This document shows, one piece after another, positions 33,629 through 43,327 of a stretch of 64,000 nucleotides of DNA. The position numbers and the translations under genes were made by a program. Below the pieces are notes generated by a model that was not told where the DNA came from, did no database searches, and was given only the letters and a program-made list of their open reading frames with translations. Within the stretch, counting starts at the first letter, position 1. Each line of letters opens with the position of its first letter. The DNA is from Pengzhenrongella sicca (lineage in GTDB: Bacteria; Actinomycetota; Actinomycetes; Actinomycetales; Cellulomonadaceae): the NCBI RefSeq assembly GCF_017569225.1, contig NZ_CP071868.1:2418001-2482000 (forward strand), in the 5' to 3' direction.

Positions 33629-34432
33629 CTAGGGCAGCCGTTCGCGCGCCGCAACGGGCCGGTTGCCCACGCGCCGGCCGATCGCGACGACCGAGCCGTA
33701 GCGCTCGGACCGCGCGAGCCGGACCGTCAGGCCCGCGCGGGCGAACGCGTCGACCGTCTGCGCCGCCTGCTGCTCGCTCGTCTCGACGAGCAGGAAGCCA
33801 CGGGCGGTCAACCACTGCGGCGCCGCCGCGACGACCCGGCGCTGGACGTCGAGCCCGTCCGCGCCGCCGTCGAGCGCGAGCCTCGGCTCGTGCAGGCGCG
33901 CCTCGGCCGGCAGCAGCGCGATGGCGTCGGTCGGGACGTACGGCGCGTTCGCCACGACGACGTCGACGCGACCGCGCAGCCGCGGCGGCAGCGGACCGAA
34001 CAGGTCGCCGGCGTAGACGTGCCCGCCGGCCGGGGCGACATTGCGGCGCGCACACCGGACGGCGGCGGGGTCGAGGTCGACGGCGAACAGCTCCACCGCC
34101 GTGGGCTCGAGCGTGGCCGCGAGGGCGGCGCCGACCGCGCCGGTTCCGCAGCAGAGGTCGGCGACGACGGCCGTGCCCTGGGCGGTCGTGCGGACGACGG
34201 CGGCGGCCTCACGGACGAGTCGCTCGGTGCGCCGGCGCGGGACGAAGACGCCCGGTTCCACCGCGATCCGCAGCCCGCAGAACACGACCCAGCCGACGAT
34301 GTGCTCGAGCGGCTCCCCCGCGGTCCGGCGGCCGACCATCGCGGCGAGCTCGGCGTCCGTCCGCGCAGATGCCAGGAGCACCCGCGCCTCGTCCTCGGCG
34401 AACACGCAGCCAGCGGCCCGCAGCGTGCGCAC
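33629..34432 (-). CDS. PrmC-like N5-glutamine methyltransferase family protein
   Basis: A 267-residue SAM-dependent methyltransferase. Motif I is VADLCCGTGAVGAAL, the acidic loop is LFAVDLDPAAVRCARRN, and motif IV reads VVVANAPYVP, where PrmC/HemK has NPPY. The N-terminal helical domain with AGEPLEHIVGWVVFCGLRIAVEPGVFVPR is as in PrmC. The NAPY variant is typical of a paralogue group annotated as putative glutamine methyltransferases. Start is uncertain: GTG 34432 is the first usable codon in frame, though AAAGG further upstream has no start codon after it. The permease gene lies 10 bases downstream. Confidence 0.87.
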   Translation of the reverse strand: MRTLRAAGCVFAEDEARVLLASARTDAELAAMVGRRTAGEPLEHIVGWVVFCGLRIAVEPGVFVPRRRTERLVREAAAVVRTTAQGTAVVADLCCGTGAVGAALAATLEPTAVELFAVDLDPAAVRCARRNVAPAGGHVYAGDLFGPLPPRLRGRVDVVVANAPYVPTDAIALLPAEARLHEPRLALDGGADGLDVQRRVVAAAPQWLTARGFLLVETSEQQAAQTVDAFARAGLTVRLARSERYGSVVAIGRRVGNRPVAARERLP

Positions 34433-34527
34433 GAGCTCCGCTCGGGTGGGCCGTCGGGGCGGTCGGGGCGGTCGGGGCGAGGGGACGGGAGGACCTTTCG
34501 GCGCGTCCGGGTGCTGACCAGCGGAGC

Positions 34528-37053
34528 CTAGCCAGGCGCGCCGACCGTGGCGACCGCGGAGCGCCCGTCCGCGGCACGGCTCCAGGGCTCGATGTCGGCG
34601 GCCGCCATCGGGCGCGCCACACGGAACCCCTGCACGACGTCGACGCCGAGCTCGACCAGCACGTCGAGCACCGGTTGGGTCTCGACACCCTCGGCGACCA
34701 CGGACAGGCCGAGCCGGTGGCTCATCTCGATCGTCGACAGCAGCACCGTGGGGTCGTGCGTGGGGTTGGTCAGTCGCTCGACAAAGCTGCGGTCGATCTT
34801 CACCTCGCTCACCGGAAGGCGCTCGAGGTAGGCGAGCGACGAGTAGCCGGTCCCGAAGTCGTCGATCGAGAGCCGCACGCCCGTCCCGGCCACCGCGGTC
34901 AGGACCGTCAGGCAGCGGTCGAAGTCGCGCATGATGCCGGTCTCGGTGATCTCGAGCGTGAGTCGCTCGGGCCGCCCGCCCGACTCCGCGACGAGGCGCT
35001 GGACCACGAGCGGGAGCGTCTCGTCGAGCAGGTCCCGCGTCGTGATGTTGACCGCGACCGTCAGGTCGAGCCCCGCGGCGAGCCACACGGCCTGCTGGCG
35101 CAGCGCGGTCTCGAGCAGGTGATCGGTGAGGCGGCGCACGAGACCGGTCCGCTCCGCGACGGGCAGGATCTCGGCCGGGGCGACCAAGCCGTAGACGGGG
35201 TGGATCCACCGCACGAGCGCCTCGACGCCGAGCAGTCGGCCGGTCGCAGGGTCGGTCTTCGGCTGGTACCAGAGCGTGATCGCGCCGTCGGCGATGGCCG
35301 CGTCCATCTGGGCCGCGAGCGACAGCCTGCGGTGCCGCCCGTTCTCGGGCTCGGGGGTGTACACCGCGATGCCGGTGCCTGCGACCTTCGCGGCGTACAT
35401 TGCGACGTCGGCCCGGGTCAGCAGCGTGTCGCTCGTCGAGCCGTGCATCGGGTACATCGCGATGCCGATGCTCGCGCCCACGGCCAGGTTCGCGTCGTCG
35501 AGCGCGACGGGCCGCCGGATCTCCTCGAGCAGGGACTGACCGCGCACGAGCGCCTCGCTGAGGTCGGCCACCCCGGGGAGCAGGATCGCGAACTCGTCGC
35601 CGCCGAGGCGGGCCACGACCCCGTCGGTCGCCAGCTTGAGCCGCCGCCCGATCTCGCGGAGCACCTGATCGCCCGCGCCGTGCCCGAGCGTGTCGTTGAT
35701 CTCCTTGAACTCGTCGAGGTCGAGCATCATGACGGCGCAGCTCTCGGCGGCCGCGACCGCCAGGAACCGGCTCTGGAACTCCCGCCGGTTCGGGAGGCCG
35801 GTGAGCGGGTCGTGCCGCGCCTCACGATCGCGCTTGGTCGCCTCGGTCTGGATCACGTCGACCAGCCGCGCGTTCTGGATCGTGATCGCGGCGTGCCCGG
35901 CGAGCGCCTCGAACAGGCGCAGGTCCTGCTCGGTGAACGTCTTCCCCGCGAAGAGCCGGTCGGTCACGATCAGGACCCCTGCCACGCCCTCGACCTGGAC
36001 CACGACCGCCATCGCGTCCGTCAGCTCGGCCGGCAGCCTCGTCTTGTCGCGATTCTGCCCGCTGGTGACCAGGACGCTCGTGCCTAGCTCCGCCTCGGAC
36101 CACCACGGGACGGCGCCGGGGCCGCTTCGGGCCGGGCCGGGCTCGATGCCGCGATCGGACAGGATGACGTGCGCGGCCGCCCGCGTCCCGTCCGCCGGCA
36201 GGTAGAGCTCAGCGCGTGCCGCCCCCGTCAAGTCCCGCGCCGCGGTGAGCACGGACACCACGGTGACGTCGAGGTCGACCGACGCCCCGACGGTCCCGAC
36301 GAAGTGATAGAGCAGCTCAAGCTGGGAGTAGCGGGCGACGAACGCGACGTAGCCACGGTTCGACAGATACAGAACAGCGATCGCGATACCAAGCAGGACC
36401 AGCGCCGTCGGCATGCGCACGAGAAGGACCACGATCAGCAGTGCGAGGCTGCAGTTCGCGACGCACGCGAGAACCCCCGAGCGGATGGCCTGCCGCATGA
36501 TCTCGGAGCTGTAGCCGTCTCCCGCCAAGTAGATCACCAGGGTGACGAGCACACAGCTGAGGAATCCCGCGACGATCATCGCCATGACCGCGGCGAACCA
36601 GCCCTGTGGGTCGGAGGCTTCCCCACTCCCGAGCAGCCCACGGAACACGAGGACCGAGACGCACACCTCGAGAGCGAAGAGCGACAGGTTGAAGAGGAAC
36701 TTGCTACCGCGTTGCCGGTCGACGACGAGCAGGATGAGGCCGCTCCCCACCAGGCATGCGGTGAGGTAGTGCTCGGGCGAGATGAGGACGAGAGAAAGGA
36801 CCGAGGGGAGTTCGCGCAGCGTGTGCGCATAGGCACTCCGGGCCATCGGCACGCGGATGACGAAAGCGCCCGACAGTGCGAAGCCAAGAGCCATCGCCCA
36901 CCACGGAACGAAGAACTCCGAGGCAAGCTCCGGGAGCGCCCTGATCGGGCCGAGGTACAGGGCTAGCGAGGCGACGATGAGACCGACCAGCAGGAAGCGG
37001 ACGCGAGTCGGGGCTCCCGCACGTGCACTTCGGCGCGGCACCAATCGTTTCAA
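34528..37053 (-). CDS. Membrane GGDEF-EAL cyclic-di-GMP protein with GAF domain
   Basis: An 841-residue protein. Residues about 15-245 contain eight or so membrane helices (a MASE-like sensor). About 260-400 is GAF-like. The GGDEF domain (about 410-570) has the active-site VARLGGDEFAILLP and DLDEFKEINDTLGH. The EAL domain (about 590-830) has LLGVEALVRWIHP, EITETGI, DDFGTGYSS, KIDRSFV and VVAEGVET, so both synthesis and hydrolysis of c-di-GMP are possible. The TTG at 37053 follows GGTGAGACG. The membrane part is less GC-rich than the catalytic part. Signal sensed is unknown. Confidence 0.93.
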   Translation of the reverse strand: MKRLVPRRSARAGAPTRVRFLLVGLIVASLALYLGPIRALPELASEFFVPWWAMALGFALSGAFVIRVPMARSAYAHTLRELPSVLSLVLISPEHYLTACLVGSGLILLVVDRQRGSKFLFNLSLFALEVCVSVLVFRGLLGSGEASDPQGWFAAVMAMIVAGFLSCVLVTLVIYLAGDGYSSEIMRQAIRSGVLACVANCSLALLIVVLLVRMPTALVLLGIAIAVLYLSNRGYVAFVARYSQLELLYHFVGTVGASVDLDVTVVSVLTAARDLTGAARAELYLPADGTRAAAHVILSDRGIEPGPARSGPGAVPWWSEAELGTSVLVTSGQNRDKTRLPAELTDAMAVVVQVEGVAGVLIVTDRLFAGKTFTEQDLRLFEALAGHAAITIQNARLVDVIQTEATKRDREARHDPLTGLPNRREFQSRFLAVAAAESCAVMMLDLDEFKEINDTLGHGAGDQVLREIGRRLKLATDGVVARLGGDEFAILLPGVADLSEALVRGQSLLEEIRRPVALDDANLAVGASIGIAMYPMHGSTSDTLLTRADVAMYAAKVAGTGIAVYTPEPENGRHRRLSLAAQMDAAIADGAITLWYQPKTDPATGRLLGVEALVRWIHPVYGLVAPAEILPVAERTGLVRRLTDHLLETALRQQAVWLAAGLDLTVAVNITTRDLLDETLPLVVQRLVAESGGRPERLTLEITETGIMRDFDRCLTVLTAVAGTGVRLSIDDFGTGYSSLAYLERLPVSEVKIDRSFVERLTNPTHDPTVLLSTIEMSHRLGLSVVAEGVETQPVLDVLVELGVDVVQGFRVARPMAAADIEPWSRAADGRSAVATVGAPG

Positions 37054-37192
37054 CGTCTCACCAACTTGCCTTAGCGGACCGACTCCTGCGTGTCGTCGCT
37101 ACATCGGCAGGTCGCCGCGATCACTCAAGGCCGAATCGTTGTGATGTTGATCGGCACTGGCAGGAAGCACCATCTTCGGCTCGAACGAGCCC

Positions 37193-37231
37193 GCGTGGGG
37201 CAGGGATGGGCGCGAATTCCCCGCCCCACGC
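37193..37231 (-). terminator. Hairpin after the subtilase gene
   Basis: GCGTGGGGC (37193-37201) and GCCCCACGC (37223-37231) are perfect nine-base arms around a 21-base loop, beginning 15 bases after the subtilase stop. It lacks a U-tract, as is usual for actinobacterial hairpin terminators. Confidence 0.6.
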
Positions 37232-37245
37232 TGGGTCGCCGCAGG

Positions 37246-38589
37246 TCAGGCCCAGTACCAGCCCGCCCAGTACCAGCCCGCCCAGTACCAACCAGCCCAA
37301 TACCACCCGGACCAGTTCCAGTCGGCCCAGTACCAACCCGCCCAGTACCAACCAGCCCAATACCAGCCGGCCCAGCTGCCCGTGCCCGCGCTCGTCCCGA
37401 GCCCGGTCGAGTCGGCGGCCTGCTGCGCGGCGGCGTCGGCGGACGGCGCGGCCGCGGCCACGGCCGCCGCGATGTTCACGAGGCCGGCGCCCTGCGAGGC
37501 GCTCGGCTCGTTGGTCAGGGTGGTGGCGGAGCTCGTGAGCACCGACTTGACCTGGTCGGGCGTCAGCGCCGGCTGATCCTGGAGCAGGAGCGCGACGGCG
37601 CCGGAGACGACCGCGGCCGCCTGCGAGGTGCCGGTGCCGCGCAGGAGCCGCTGGTCGGCGTCGCCCGCGACGAGCGGGGCCTCCTCGTCGGCGGCCGAGC
37701 CCGGAGCCCGCAGCGAGACGACGGACCGGCCCGGAGCCAGGAGGTCCGGCCGGCGCACGGCAGTGCCCGGGTTCGTGAAGGTGCTGAGCGTGTCGTCCGC
37801 CGTGCTCGACGTGCCCTGGTTGTCGGCCGAGCCGACGGCGATCACCGTCGGGTCAGCAGCGGGCATCGTCAGCGCGGCGGTGCCGCCGTCGTTGCCCGCG
37901 GACGCGACGACGACGATGCCGGCGTCCCAGGCGTTCTCGACCGCCTTCGCGAGCGGGTCGACCAGGTAGCCCTGCGCCGAGATCGTGCCTGCGGAGAGGT
38001 TCAGGACGCGGACGTTCATGCCGTCGTCGGCGCGGTGCGCGACGACCCAGTCGATCGCGGTGACGACCTGCGCGATGTCCACGTCGCCCGCGGATCCGCC
38101 GACCTTGACGTTGAGGAGCTGGGCGCCCGGCGCGATCCCGGTGACCGACGGGTCTGCGCCGGTCGCGCCCGGCAGGTCGCTGCCCGCGATGATGCCGGCG
38201 ATGTAGGTGCCGTGGCCGGCGTCGTCGACGAATCGCGTCGCGGCCGAGTCGGCGCCGGCGGTCAGGTCCAGGCCGTCGACGACCTTGCCGACGCCGTCGA
38301 GGCCTGCCACCGGCGAGATGCCCGTGTCGATGACCGCGACCGTGACGCCCGCGCCGGTCAGCGGCCGGCCGCTCGAGTCGGTCGTCGCCCGCGCGGCGTC
38401 GGCACCGATGCTCGCCGCGACGTTCTGCAGGGACCCGAGGTCGCCGCTCGGCGTCCACGTGGACGCGGCGGCCGCCGGCTCGGGTGCCACAGGCGCCTCG
38501 GCGTTCGCGGCGCCGACGGGTGCCAGCACCGCCGCGACGGCAAGGGCGAGGGTCGCCGCGAGGGGCCGACCCGATCGATTCATTTCCAC
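37246..38589 (-). CDS. Secreted S8 (subtilisin-like) peptidase with Trp/Tyr-rich C-terminal repeat
   Basis: A 447-residue exported serine protease. A signal peptide covers about residues 1-30. The catalytic triad is D88 (VAVIDTG), H126 (DDAGHGTYIAG) and S322 (GTGTSQAAA), with oxyanion N233 (SAGND). The catalytic domain ends near 380, and an Ala/Ser linker leads to the last 42 residues: eight pentads of the form (A/S)(G/D)WYW. Some actinobacterial S8 proteases have Trp-containing repeat tails, but the Trp/Tyr density here is extreme. The tail might anchor the enzyme to the cell wall or glycans; this is inference. GTG 38589 or ATG 38583 is the start. Confidence 0.92.
   Translation of the reverse strand: MEMNRSGRPLAATLALAVAAVLAPVGAANAEAPVAPEPAAAASTWTPSGDLGSLQNVAASIGADAARATTDSSGRPLTGAGVTVAVIDTGISPVAGLDGVGKVVDGLDLTAGADSAATRFVDDAGHGTYIAGIIAGSDLPGATGADPSVTGIAPGAQLLNVKVGGSAGDVDIAQVVTAIDWVVAHRADDGMNVRVLNLSAGTISAQGYLVDPLAKAVENAWDAGIVVVASAGNDGGTAALTMPAADPTVIAVGSADNQGTSSTADDTLSTFTNPGTAVRRPDLLAPGRSVVSLRAPGSAADEEAPLVAGDADQRLLRGTGTSQAAAVVSGAVALLLQDQPALTPDQVKSVLTSSATTLTNEPSASQGAGLVNIAAAVAAAAPSADAAAQQAADSTGLGTSAGTGSWAGWYWAGWYWAGWYWADWNWSGWYWAGWYWAGWYWAGWYWA
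37249..37374 (-). repeat. 15-base tandem repeat encoding the WYWAG tail
   Basis: About eight imperfect copies of a 15-base unit (on the plus strand close to CAGCCCGCCCAGTAC) at the 3' end of the subtilase gene. Copies 4 and 5 diverge to Asp/Asn/Ser variants. The unit is in frame, so copy number may vary between strains. Confidence 0.9.
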
Positions 38590-39071
38590 GTTCTGTCCAT
38601 TGTTCAGTCCTTCGGTAATTGGGGCCGAGCCACCCCTGGAGCGATTATGCAGGGCGACTGAAGGCGATATGACCGGTCCCAGAAATTGTCATCCGTGCGG
38701 CTTACTGACCGCGGTTCGGCGTTTGTCACTGCGGCGCGCCGCAAGACGGCAGGCGTGGCGTGGCAGTAGGATTAGAACAATTATGCCCAAAACGCCATTG
38801 GTGCTACTTAGGACTGGATCCGCAGGTCCCGGCAGCCTCGTCGGCGGGCGCAAGCGGCCAGCACGATCACTTTTCCCGCGCAGACTGCATTCCTGATAAA
38901 CTCCTCGATGCGACCGAAACAATGCGGCTTATCGCGCTTTCCGGCGCCATTGTCGCCGCCCCGGGCACCACAGACCGTCCCGAATGTCCGATATGCGTAC
39001 AAGAGCCGCACAGGCGCCGCACACCGTTCCCGCGATGGCCCAGCGCGACCGGCGCGCAATACCCTGAGGCA
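38590..39071. other. AT-richer divergent region between subtilase and S33 peptidase genes
   Basis: About 480 bases with lower GC than the rest of the window. It must hold the subtilase promoter (a CATAAT box read on the minus strand near 38645-38650 is a weak -10 candidate) and the S33 promoter. An open frame runs through it on the plus strand in phase with the S33 gene from 38760, but its translation is Cys/His-rich and unlike the family, so I treat it as non-coding. Confidence 0.5.
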
Positions 39072-40400
39072 GTGACCCTCCCCGGACCGGACCTGACCCC
39101 CGCAGCGACCCACGACTACCGAGCGCCGGGGCTCGCGGTGCGTGAGCACCGCCTGCAGGTCCCGGTCGACTGGTCGGCGCCCGACGCCTACCCGCCGATC
39201 GAGATCTTCGCCCGGGAGATCTCGGACCCGGCTCGAGCCGGCGACGACCTCCCCCTCCTGCTCTTCCTGCAGGGCGGCCCCGGCGGGCAGGGCCCACGCC
39301 CGCTCTCGCGCGGCTGGTGGTCGACGGCGCTGCGCACCCACCGCGTCGTGCTCCTCGACCAGCGCGGGACGGGCCGGTCGACGCCCGTCGACGGGCGTCG
39401 CATCGCGGCGTTCGACGGCGCCACGGCCGCCGCCGACTACCTCGCGTGCTTCCGCGCGGACGCCATCGTCGCCGACGCCGAGCACCTGCGACACACCGTC
39501 TACGGGGGACGCCGGTGGGCGACGCTCGGCCAGTCCTACGGCGGCTTCCTCACGCTCGCCTACCTGTCCGCGCACCCCGAGGCGCTGACCGCCTGCTACG
39601 TGACGGGCGGCCTGCCGTCGGTGACGGGAGACGCCGAGGCCGTCTACCGGCACACCTATCCCCGCCAGCTCGCGCGCAACCGGGTGCTGGCGGCCCGCTA
39701 TCCCGACGACGTCGCGCGGCTGGGTCACCTCGCCGACCGGCTCGGCGCCGGGCCGGCCGTCACCCTGCCGAACGGCGACCCGTTCACGGTCGAGCGGCTC
39801 CAGCTGCTCGGCATGCCGTTCGGCATGAGCTACGGGATCGACGGCCTGCACTGGCTGCTCGACACGGCCCTCGCCGACGAGTCGACGGCCGAGCCGTCGG
39901 ACGCGTTCGGGGCCGCCGTCGCGCACCAGACCGGCTTCGACGACAACCCGCTGTACGCCGTGCTGCAGGAGGTCATCTACCACCAGGGCGAGCGGGCCGG
40001 CGGCTGGGCGGCGCAGGCCGAGCACGAGCGCTGGCCTGCGTTCGCCGCAGCCGCGCGCCCGCTTCAGCTCACGGGCGAGGCCGTCTATCCGTGGATGTTC
40101 GACCAGATCAGGGCCTTGCGCCCGTTCCGGGCCGCGGCGGCCGAGCTCGCCGCACGCACGTCGTGGCCGCAGCTGTACGACGTCGCCCGGCTCGCGGCGA
40201 ACGAGGTCCCGGTCGCGGCGATCCAGTACTACGACGACCCCTACGTGGACCTCGACCTCGCGCTCGAGACCGTCGGCGCGCTCGGCAACGCCCAGGTCTG
40301 GGTCACCAACGAGTACCTGCACGACGGCCTGCGCGTCGCGGGTGACGTCATCGTGCCCCGGCTCATGAGCCTGGCGGCGGGCACGACCAGCCTGCCGTAG
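39072..40400 (+). CDS. Alpha/beta-hydrolase, S33 proline-iminopeptidase type
   Basis: A 442-residue S33-family hydrolase. The oxyanion loop LLLFLQGGPGGQGP matches the HGGPG motif of prolyl aminopeptidases, then VVLLDQRGTGRS, and the nucleophile elbow TLGQSYGGF. The catalytic Asp and His should be within YYDDPYVDL and EYLHDGLRV near the C-terminus. There is no signal peptide, so it probably trims N-terminal Pro or similar residues from peptides in the cytosol. GTG 39072 with CTGAGGCA upstream; the true family N-terminus begins about here. Confidence 0.9.
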   Translation: MTLPGPDLTPAATHDYRAPGLAVREHRLQVPVDWSAPDAYPPIEIFAREISDPARAGDDLPLLLFLQGGPGGQGPRPLSRGWWSTALRTHRVVLLDQRGTGRSTPVDGRRIAAFDGATAAADYLACFRADAIVADAEHLRHTVYGGRRWATLGQSYGGFLTLAYLSAHPEALTACYVTGGLPSVTGDAEAVYRHTYPRQLARNRVLAARYPDDVARLGHLADRLGAGPAVTLPNGDPFTVERLQLLGMPFGMSYGIDGLHWLLDTALADESTAEPSDAFGAAVAHQTGFDDNPLYAVLQEVIYHQGERAGGWAAQAEHERWPAFAAAARPLQLTGEAVYPWMFDQIRALRPFRAAAAELAARTSWPQLYDVARLAANEVPVAAIQYYDDPYVDLDLALETVGALGNAQVWVTNEYLHDGLRVAGDVIVPRLMSLAAGTTSLP

Positions 40401-40422
40401 GCCGGCGGTCGCCGTCGGGCCG

Positions 40423-43242
40423 CTACGCCGACTCGGGCCGCCCCGACAGCCCCGGCAGCCCGGCCAGGCCGGCGAGCTCGGCGCGCGAGGTGATCCCCAG
40501 CTTGGGGAACACGTGATAGAGGTGCGAGCCGACGGTGCGCGGCGACAGGTACAGGTGCTGGCCGATCTCGCGGTTCGTCATCCCGCGCGCGGCGAGGCCG
40601 GCGATCTCCCGCTCCTGCGCGGTGAGCCGCTCGTGCGCCGCGCCGGCGCGGGGTCCAGCCGACTCTCCCGTCGCGCGCAGCTCCTGCCGGGCGCGCTCGC
40701 CCCACGGATCCGCGGCCAGCGCGTCGAACGCCTCGCGGGCCGCCCGCAACGGGATCCGTGACTCCCCCACCCGCCGCTGCCGGCGCAGCCAGCTGCCGTA
40801 GGCAAGCAGCAGGCGCGCGTCGAGGAACGGCCACGCGGCCAGGCCCGAGCCGAGCGCCGCGACGAACAGGTCCTCGGCCTCGTCGTCGTCTGCCAGCAGC
40901 GGCCGCGCGTACGCGAGGTGCGCCGACATCGTCGGGGATCCGCAGCGCGCGGCGAGGTGGCCGAGGCTATGGACGACCGCCCGGGCGGAGGCGAGCTCCC
41001 CGCACTGGACCGCGGCGTCGACGAAGACGGCGATCCCCGCCTGGCCGACGATGACCCGGGCGCCGTCGTCGCCGCCGCGCAGGAGCGGTAGCAGAAGGTC
41101 GTATGCCTCGCCGGCCCGGCCGTCCGCCTGGGCGGCGAGGCCGCGCACGACGGTCGCGAGCGCGAGCATCGAGGTCGCGCCCAGCGGCCGGAACGTGGCC
41201 TCGACGTCGGCGGCGATCGCGTCCGCGACCGCCGGCGCTCCCCGCGCGGCGGCGAGCGCCCCGTCCACAAGTCGCCCCGCGGCCACCGCCGCCGGGCGCT
41301 CGATCTGCACCCCGATGCGCACGGTCTCGGCCGCGGCCGAGGCGGCCAGGTCCCAGCCGCCGAGGTGCCAGGCGGCCCAGGCGCGGGAGATCAGCGCGTC
41401 GGCGAGCCCGCCAAGCCGGTCCTGAGCGCGCAGTCGCCTGATCGCGGGGTCGAGGAACGCTGCGGAGAGCTCCTGCGCACCGAGGACCCCCGCCGCGGCG
41501 CCGAGCAGGCTCAGCTCGCCGGGATCGTCGAGCTCCTCCGCGCGCACCCGGCGCAGGACGGCCAGCACGCGGGTTCCGCGTTCGACCGGCGCCGCGAAGG
41601 CGAGGACCCCGAGCACCCGGGCGTCGCTGTCGGGCACGCCCAGCCGGTCGACCGCGTCGGCCATGGTCGCGCGGCGCTCGTCGTCGGCGCTGGTCCACCA
41701 CCCCGCGATCGCCACGGTGAGCAGCGCGTCGAGCGCCAGGTCGAGCTCGCCGGCCCGGTGCATCCGGTCGACGAGCTCGGCGAGGGATCGCGTCTGCGCG
41801 ACGTCCCGCCACCGGCCGTCGCCGAGGCCGCGACGCCACTGCAGGCGGATCCGGTCGAGCGGGTCGAGCGGGAGCTGCTCGGCCTCGTCCAGGAGCCGCT
41901 GCACGACGTCCCGGCGGCCCAGCTCGAACGCGAGCTCCGCGGCACGCACGAGGCGCCGACCCCGCTGGGACGGCTCCGGGCTCAGCCGCGCGCCACGCTC
42001 CAGCGAGGCGACCGCGACCCCGACGGCGCCCCGCCGTCGCGCCCGGGCGGCGGAACCGTCGAGGGCGATCGCGACGTCCTCGTCGGGTTCGGACGCTGCC
42101 GCCGCGCGGTGCCACGCCACGCGATCGGCGTCGGGGAGCACCCGAGCCAGCGCCGAGTGCGCGTCCTGCCGCTCCGCGAGCGCGGCGCCCTCGGCGATCG
42201 CGAACCGCATGAGGGGATGCCGGAACCGGATGTCGCCGCCCGCCAGCTCGACCAGGCGGGCCTCGATCGCCGGCTCGAGCGCGCGCGAGGTCAGCGGCGC
42301 GCCGACGGCGAGGCTCGCGGCCGTGAGCACCTCCCACAGCGACGGCCCGTCGTTGAGCGCGGCGACGAGCACCGCCGTCCGGCACGGCCCCGGCAGCTGG
42401 TCGATCCGCGCCGCGAAGGTGTGCGCGAGCCGGGTCGTGACGGGCACCCACGACGCGATGAGCGTGCCGGGCGGCAGGCGACTCCAGGCGATGGAGAGCT
42501 CCACGAGCGCCAGGGGGTTGCCGTGCGCCTCGCGCAGGAGTCGCCCGCGCAGCGCCGCATCGAGGCCCGGCGCGCTCGCGTCGACGAGCTGGCCCGCGCT
42601 GACGTCGTCGAGACCGCCGAGGGTCAGCACCTCCGCCAGGACGTCGGCCATCGCTCCGCGGGGCGCCTCCCGGGCCGACGCGACGATCGCGACGGCGTCG
42701 GCGTCGATCCGGCGGGCGACGAAGGCGAGCACGTCCGTCGTCGCCCGGTCGATCCAGTGCAGGTCCTCGGCGACGAGCACGACCCGCGTCGTGCCGGCGC
42801 AGTCGCGCAGCAGGCTCAGGGCCGCGAGCGCGACGGCGAAGATGTCGCCGACGGCGGTCTCGGACCGGCCGAACGCCGCGAGGAGCGCATCGCGCTGCGG
42901 GCGGGGCAGCCGCGCGGCGGCGGGCAGCACGGGACCGAGGAGCTGATGCAGCCCCGCGAACGGCAGGCGAGCCTCGGACGGGACGCCCGTGGTGGTCAGC
43001 ACCACCGCCCCGCGAGCGGCGGCACGGCGAGCCGCCTGCGCGATGAGCGCCGACTTGCCGATCCCCGGGTCGCCCAGCACGAGCAGGGTCGACGGGCAGT
43101 CGCTGGCGCCGCCCAGGACGAGATCGAGACGCGCCAGCTCACCGGCCCGCCCCAGCAGGTGCTCAGCCGCCGGCACGCGCCCCATGATCACAGAACCGGG
43201 CCCTCCGGCACCAGGGCCCGGCGGCCCGACGGGTAGCGGCAT
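40423..43242 (-). CDS. LuxR-type large ATPase regulator (LAL/MalT-like)
   Basis: A 939-residue regulator. An AAA-type ATPase at the N-terminus has Walker A LVLGDPGIGKSAL and Walker B VVLVAEDLHWID; a long helical TPR-like part follows (about 350-850); the C-terminus (about 870-935) is a LuxR/GerE helix-turn-helix (LTAQEREIAGLAARGMTNREIG then SPRTVGSHLYHVFPKLGI). LAL proteins are ATP-dependent activators responding to unknown small ligands. ATG 43242 is preceded by AGGTGACCG; ATG 43185 is an alternative. It is divergent from the hydrolase cluster, 86 bases away, and probably activates it. Confidence 0.93.
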   Translation of the reverse strand: MPLPVGPPGPGAGGPGSVIMGRVPAAEHLLGRAGELARLDLVLGGASDCPSTLLVLGDPGIGKSALIAQAARRAAARGAVVLTTTGVPSEARLPFAGLHQLLGPVLPAAARLPRPQRDALLAAFGRSETAVGDIFAVALAALSLLRDCAGTTRVVLVAEDLHWIDRATTDVLAFVARRIDADAVAIVASAREAPRGAMADVLAEVLTLGGLDDVSAGQLVDASAPGLDAALRGRLLREAHGNPLALVELSIAWSRLPPGTLIASWVPVTTRLAHTFAARIDQLPGPCRTAVLVAALNDGPSLWEVLTAASLAVGAPLTSRALEPAIEARLVELAGGDIRFRHPLMRFAIAEGAALAERQDAHSALARVLPDADRVAWHRAAAASEPDEDVAIALDGSAARARRRGAVGVAVASLERGARLSPEPSQRGRRLVRAAELAFELGRRDVVQRLLDEAEQLPLDPLDRIRLQWRRGLGDGRWRDVAQTRSLAELVDRMHRAGELDLALDALLTVAIAGWWTSADDERRATMADAVDRLGVPDSDARVLGVLAFAAPVERGTRVLAVLRRVRAEELDDPGELSLLGAAAGVLGAQELSAAFLDPAIRRLRAQDRLGGLADALISRAWAAWHLGGWDLAASAAAETVRIGVQIERPAAVAAGRLVDGALAAARGAPAVADAIAADVEATFRPLGATSMLALATVVRGLAAQADGRAGEAYDLLLPLLRGGDDGARVIVGQAGIAVFVDAAVQCGELASARAVVHSLGHLAARCGSPTMSAHLAYARPLLADDDEAEDLFVAALGSGLAAWPFLDARLLLAYGSWLRRQRRVGESRIPLRAAREAFDALAADPWGERARQELRATGESAGPRAGAAHERLTAQEREIAGLAARGMTNREIGQHLYLSPRTVGSHLYHVFPKLGITSRAELAGLAGLPGLSGRPESA

Positions 43243-43327
43243 CGGTCACCTGACTGATGGCGCGCGGCGCGCGGCGCCCTACGTTTTTCGTGTCGCGCCT
43301 GCCAGGTCAACCTCGAGAGGAACCGCC

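Noticed and set aside
30661-36087. 1808-codon open frame on the plus strand
   Set aside because: It lies antisense to four clear genes and translates to Arg/Gly/Asp-rich sequence with no domain; such mirror frames are usual at this GC content.
37249-37374. Possible CRISPR or regulatory repeat
   Set aside because: The 15-base units lie in frame in the subtilase gene and encode its aromatic tail.
38760-39071. N-terminal extension of the S33 peptidase
   Set aside because: In phase and open but Cys/His-rich, AT-richer and unlike the family; GTG 39072 fits the family start.
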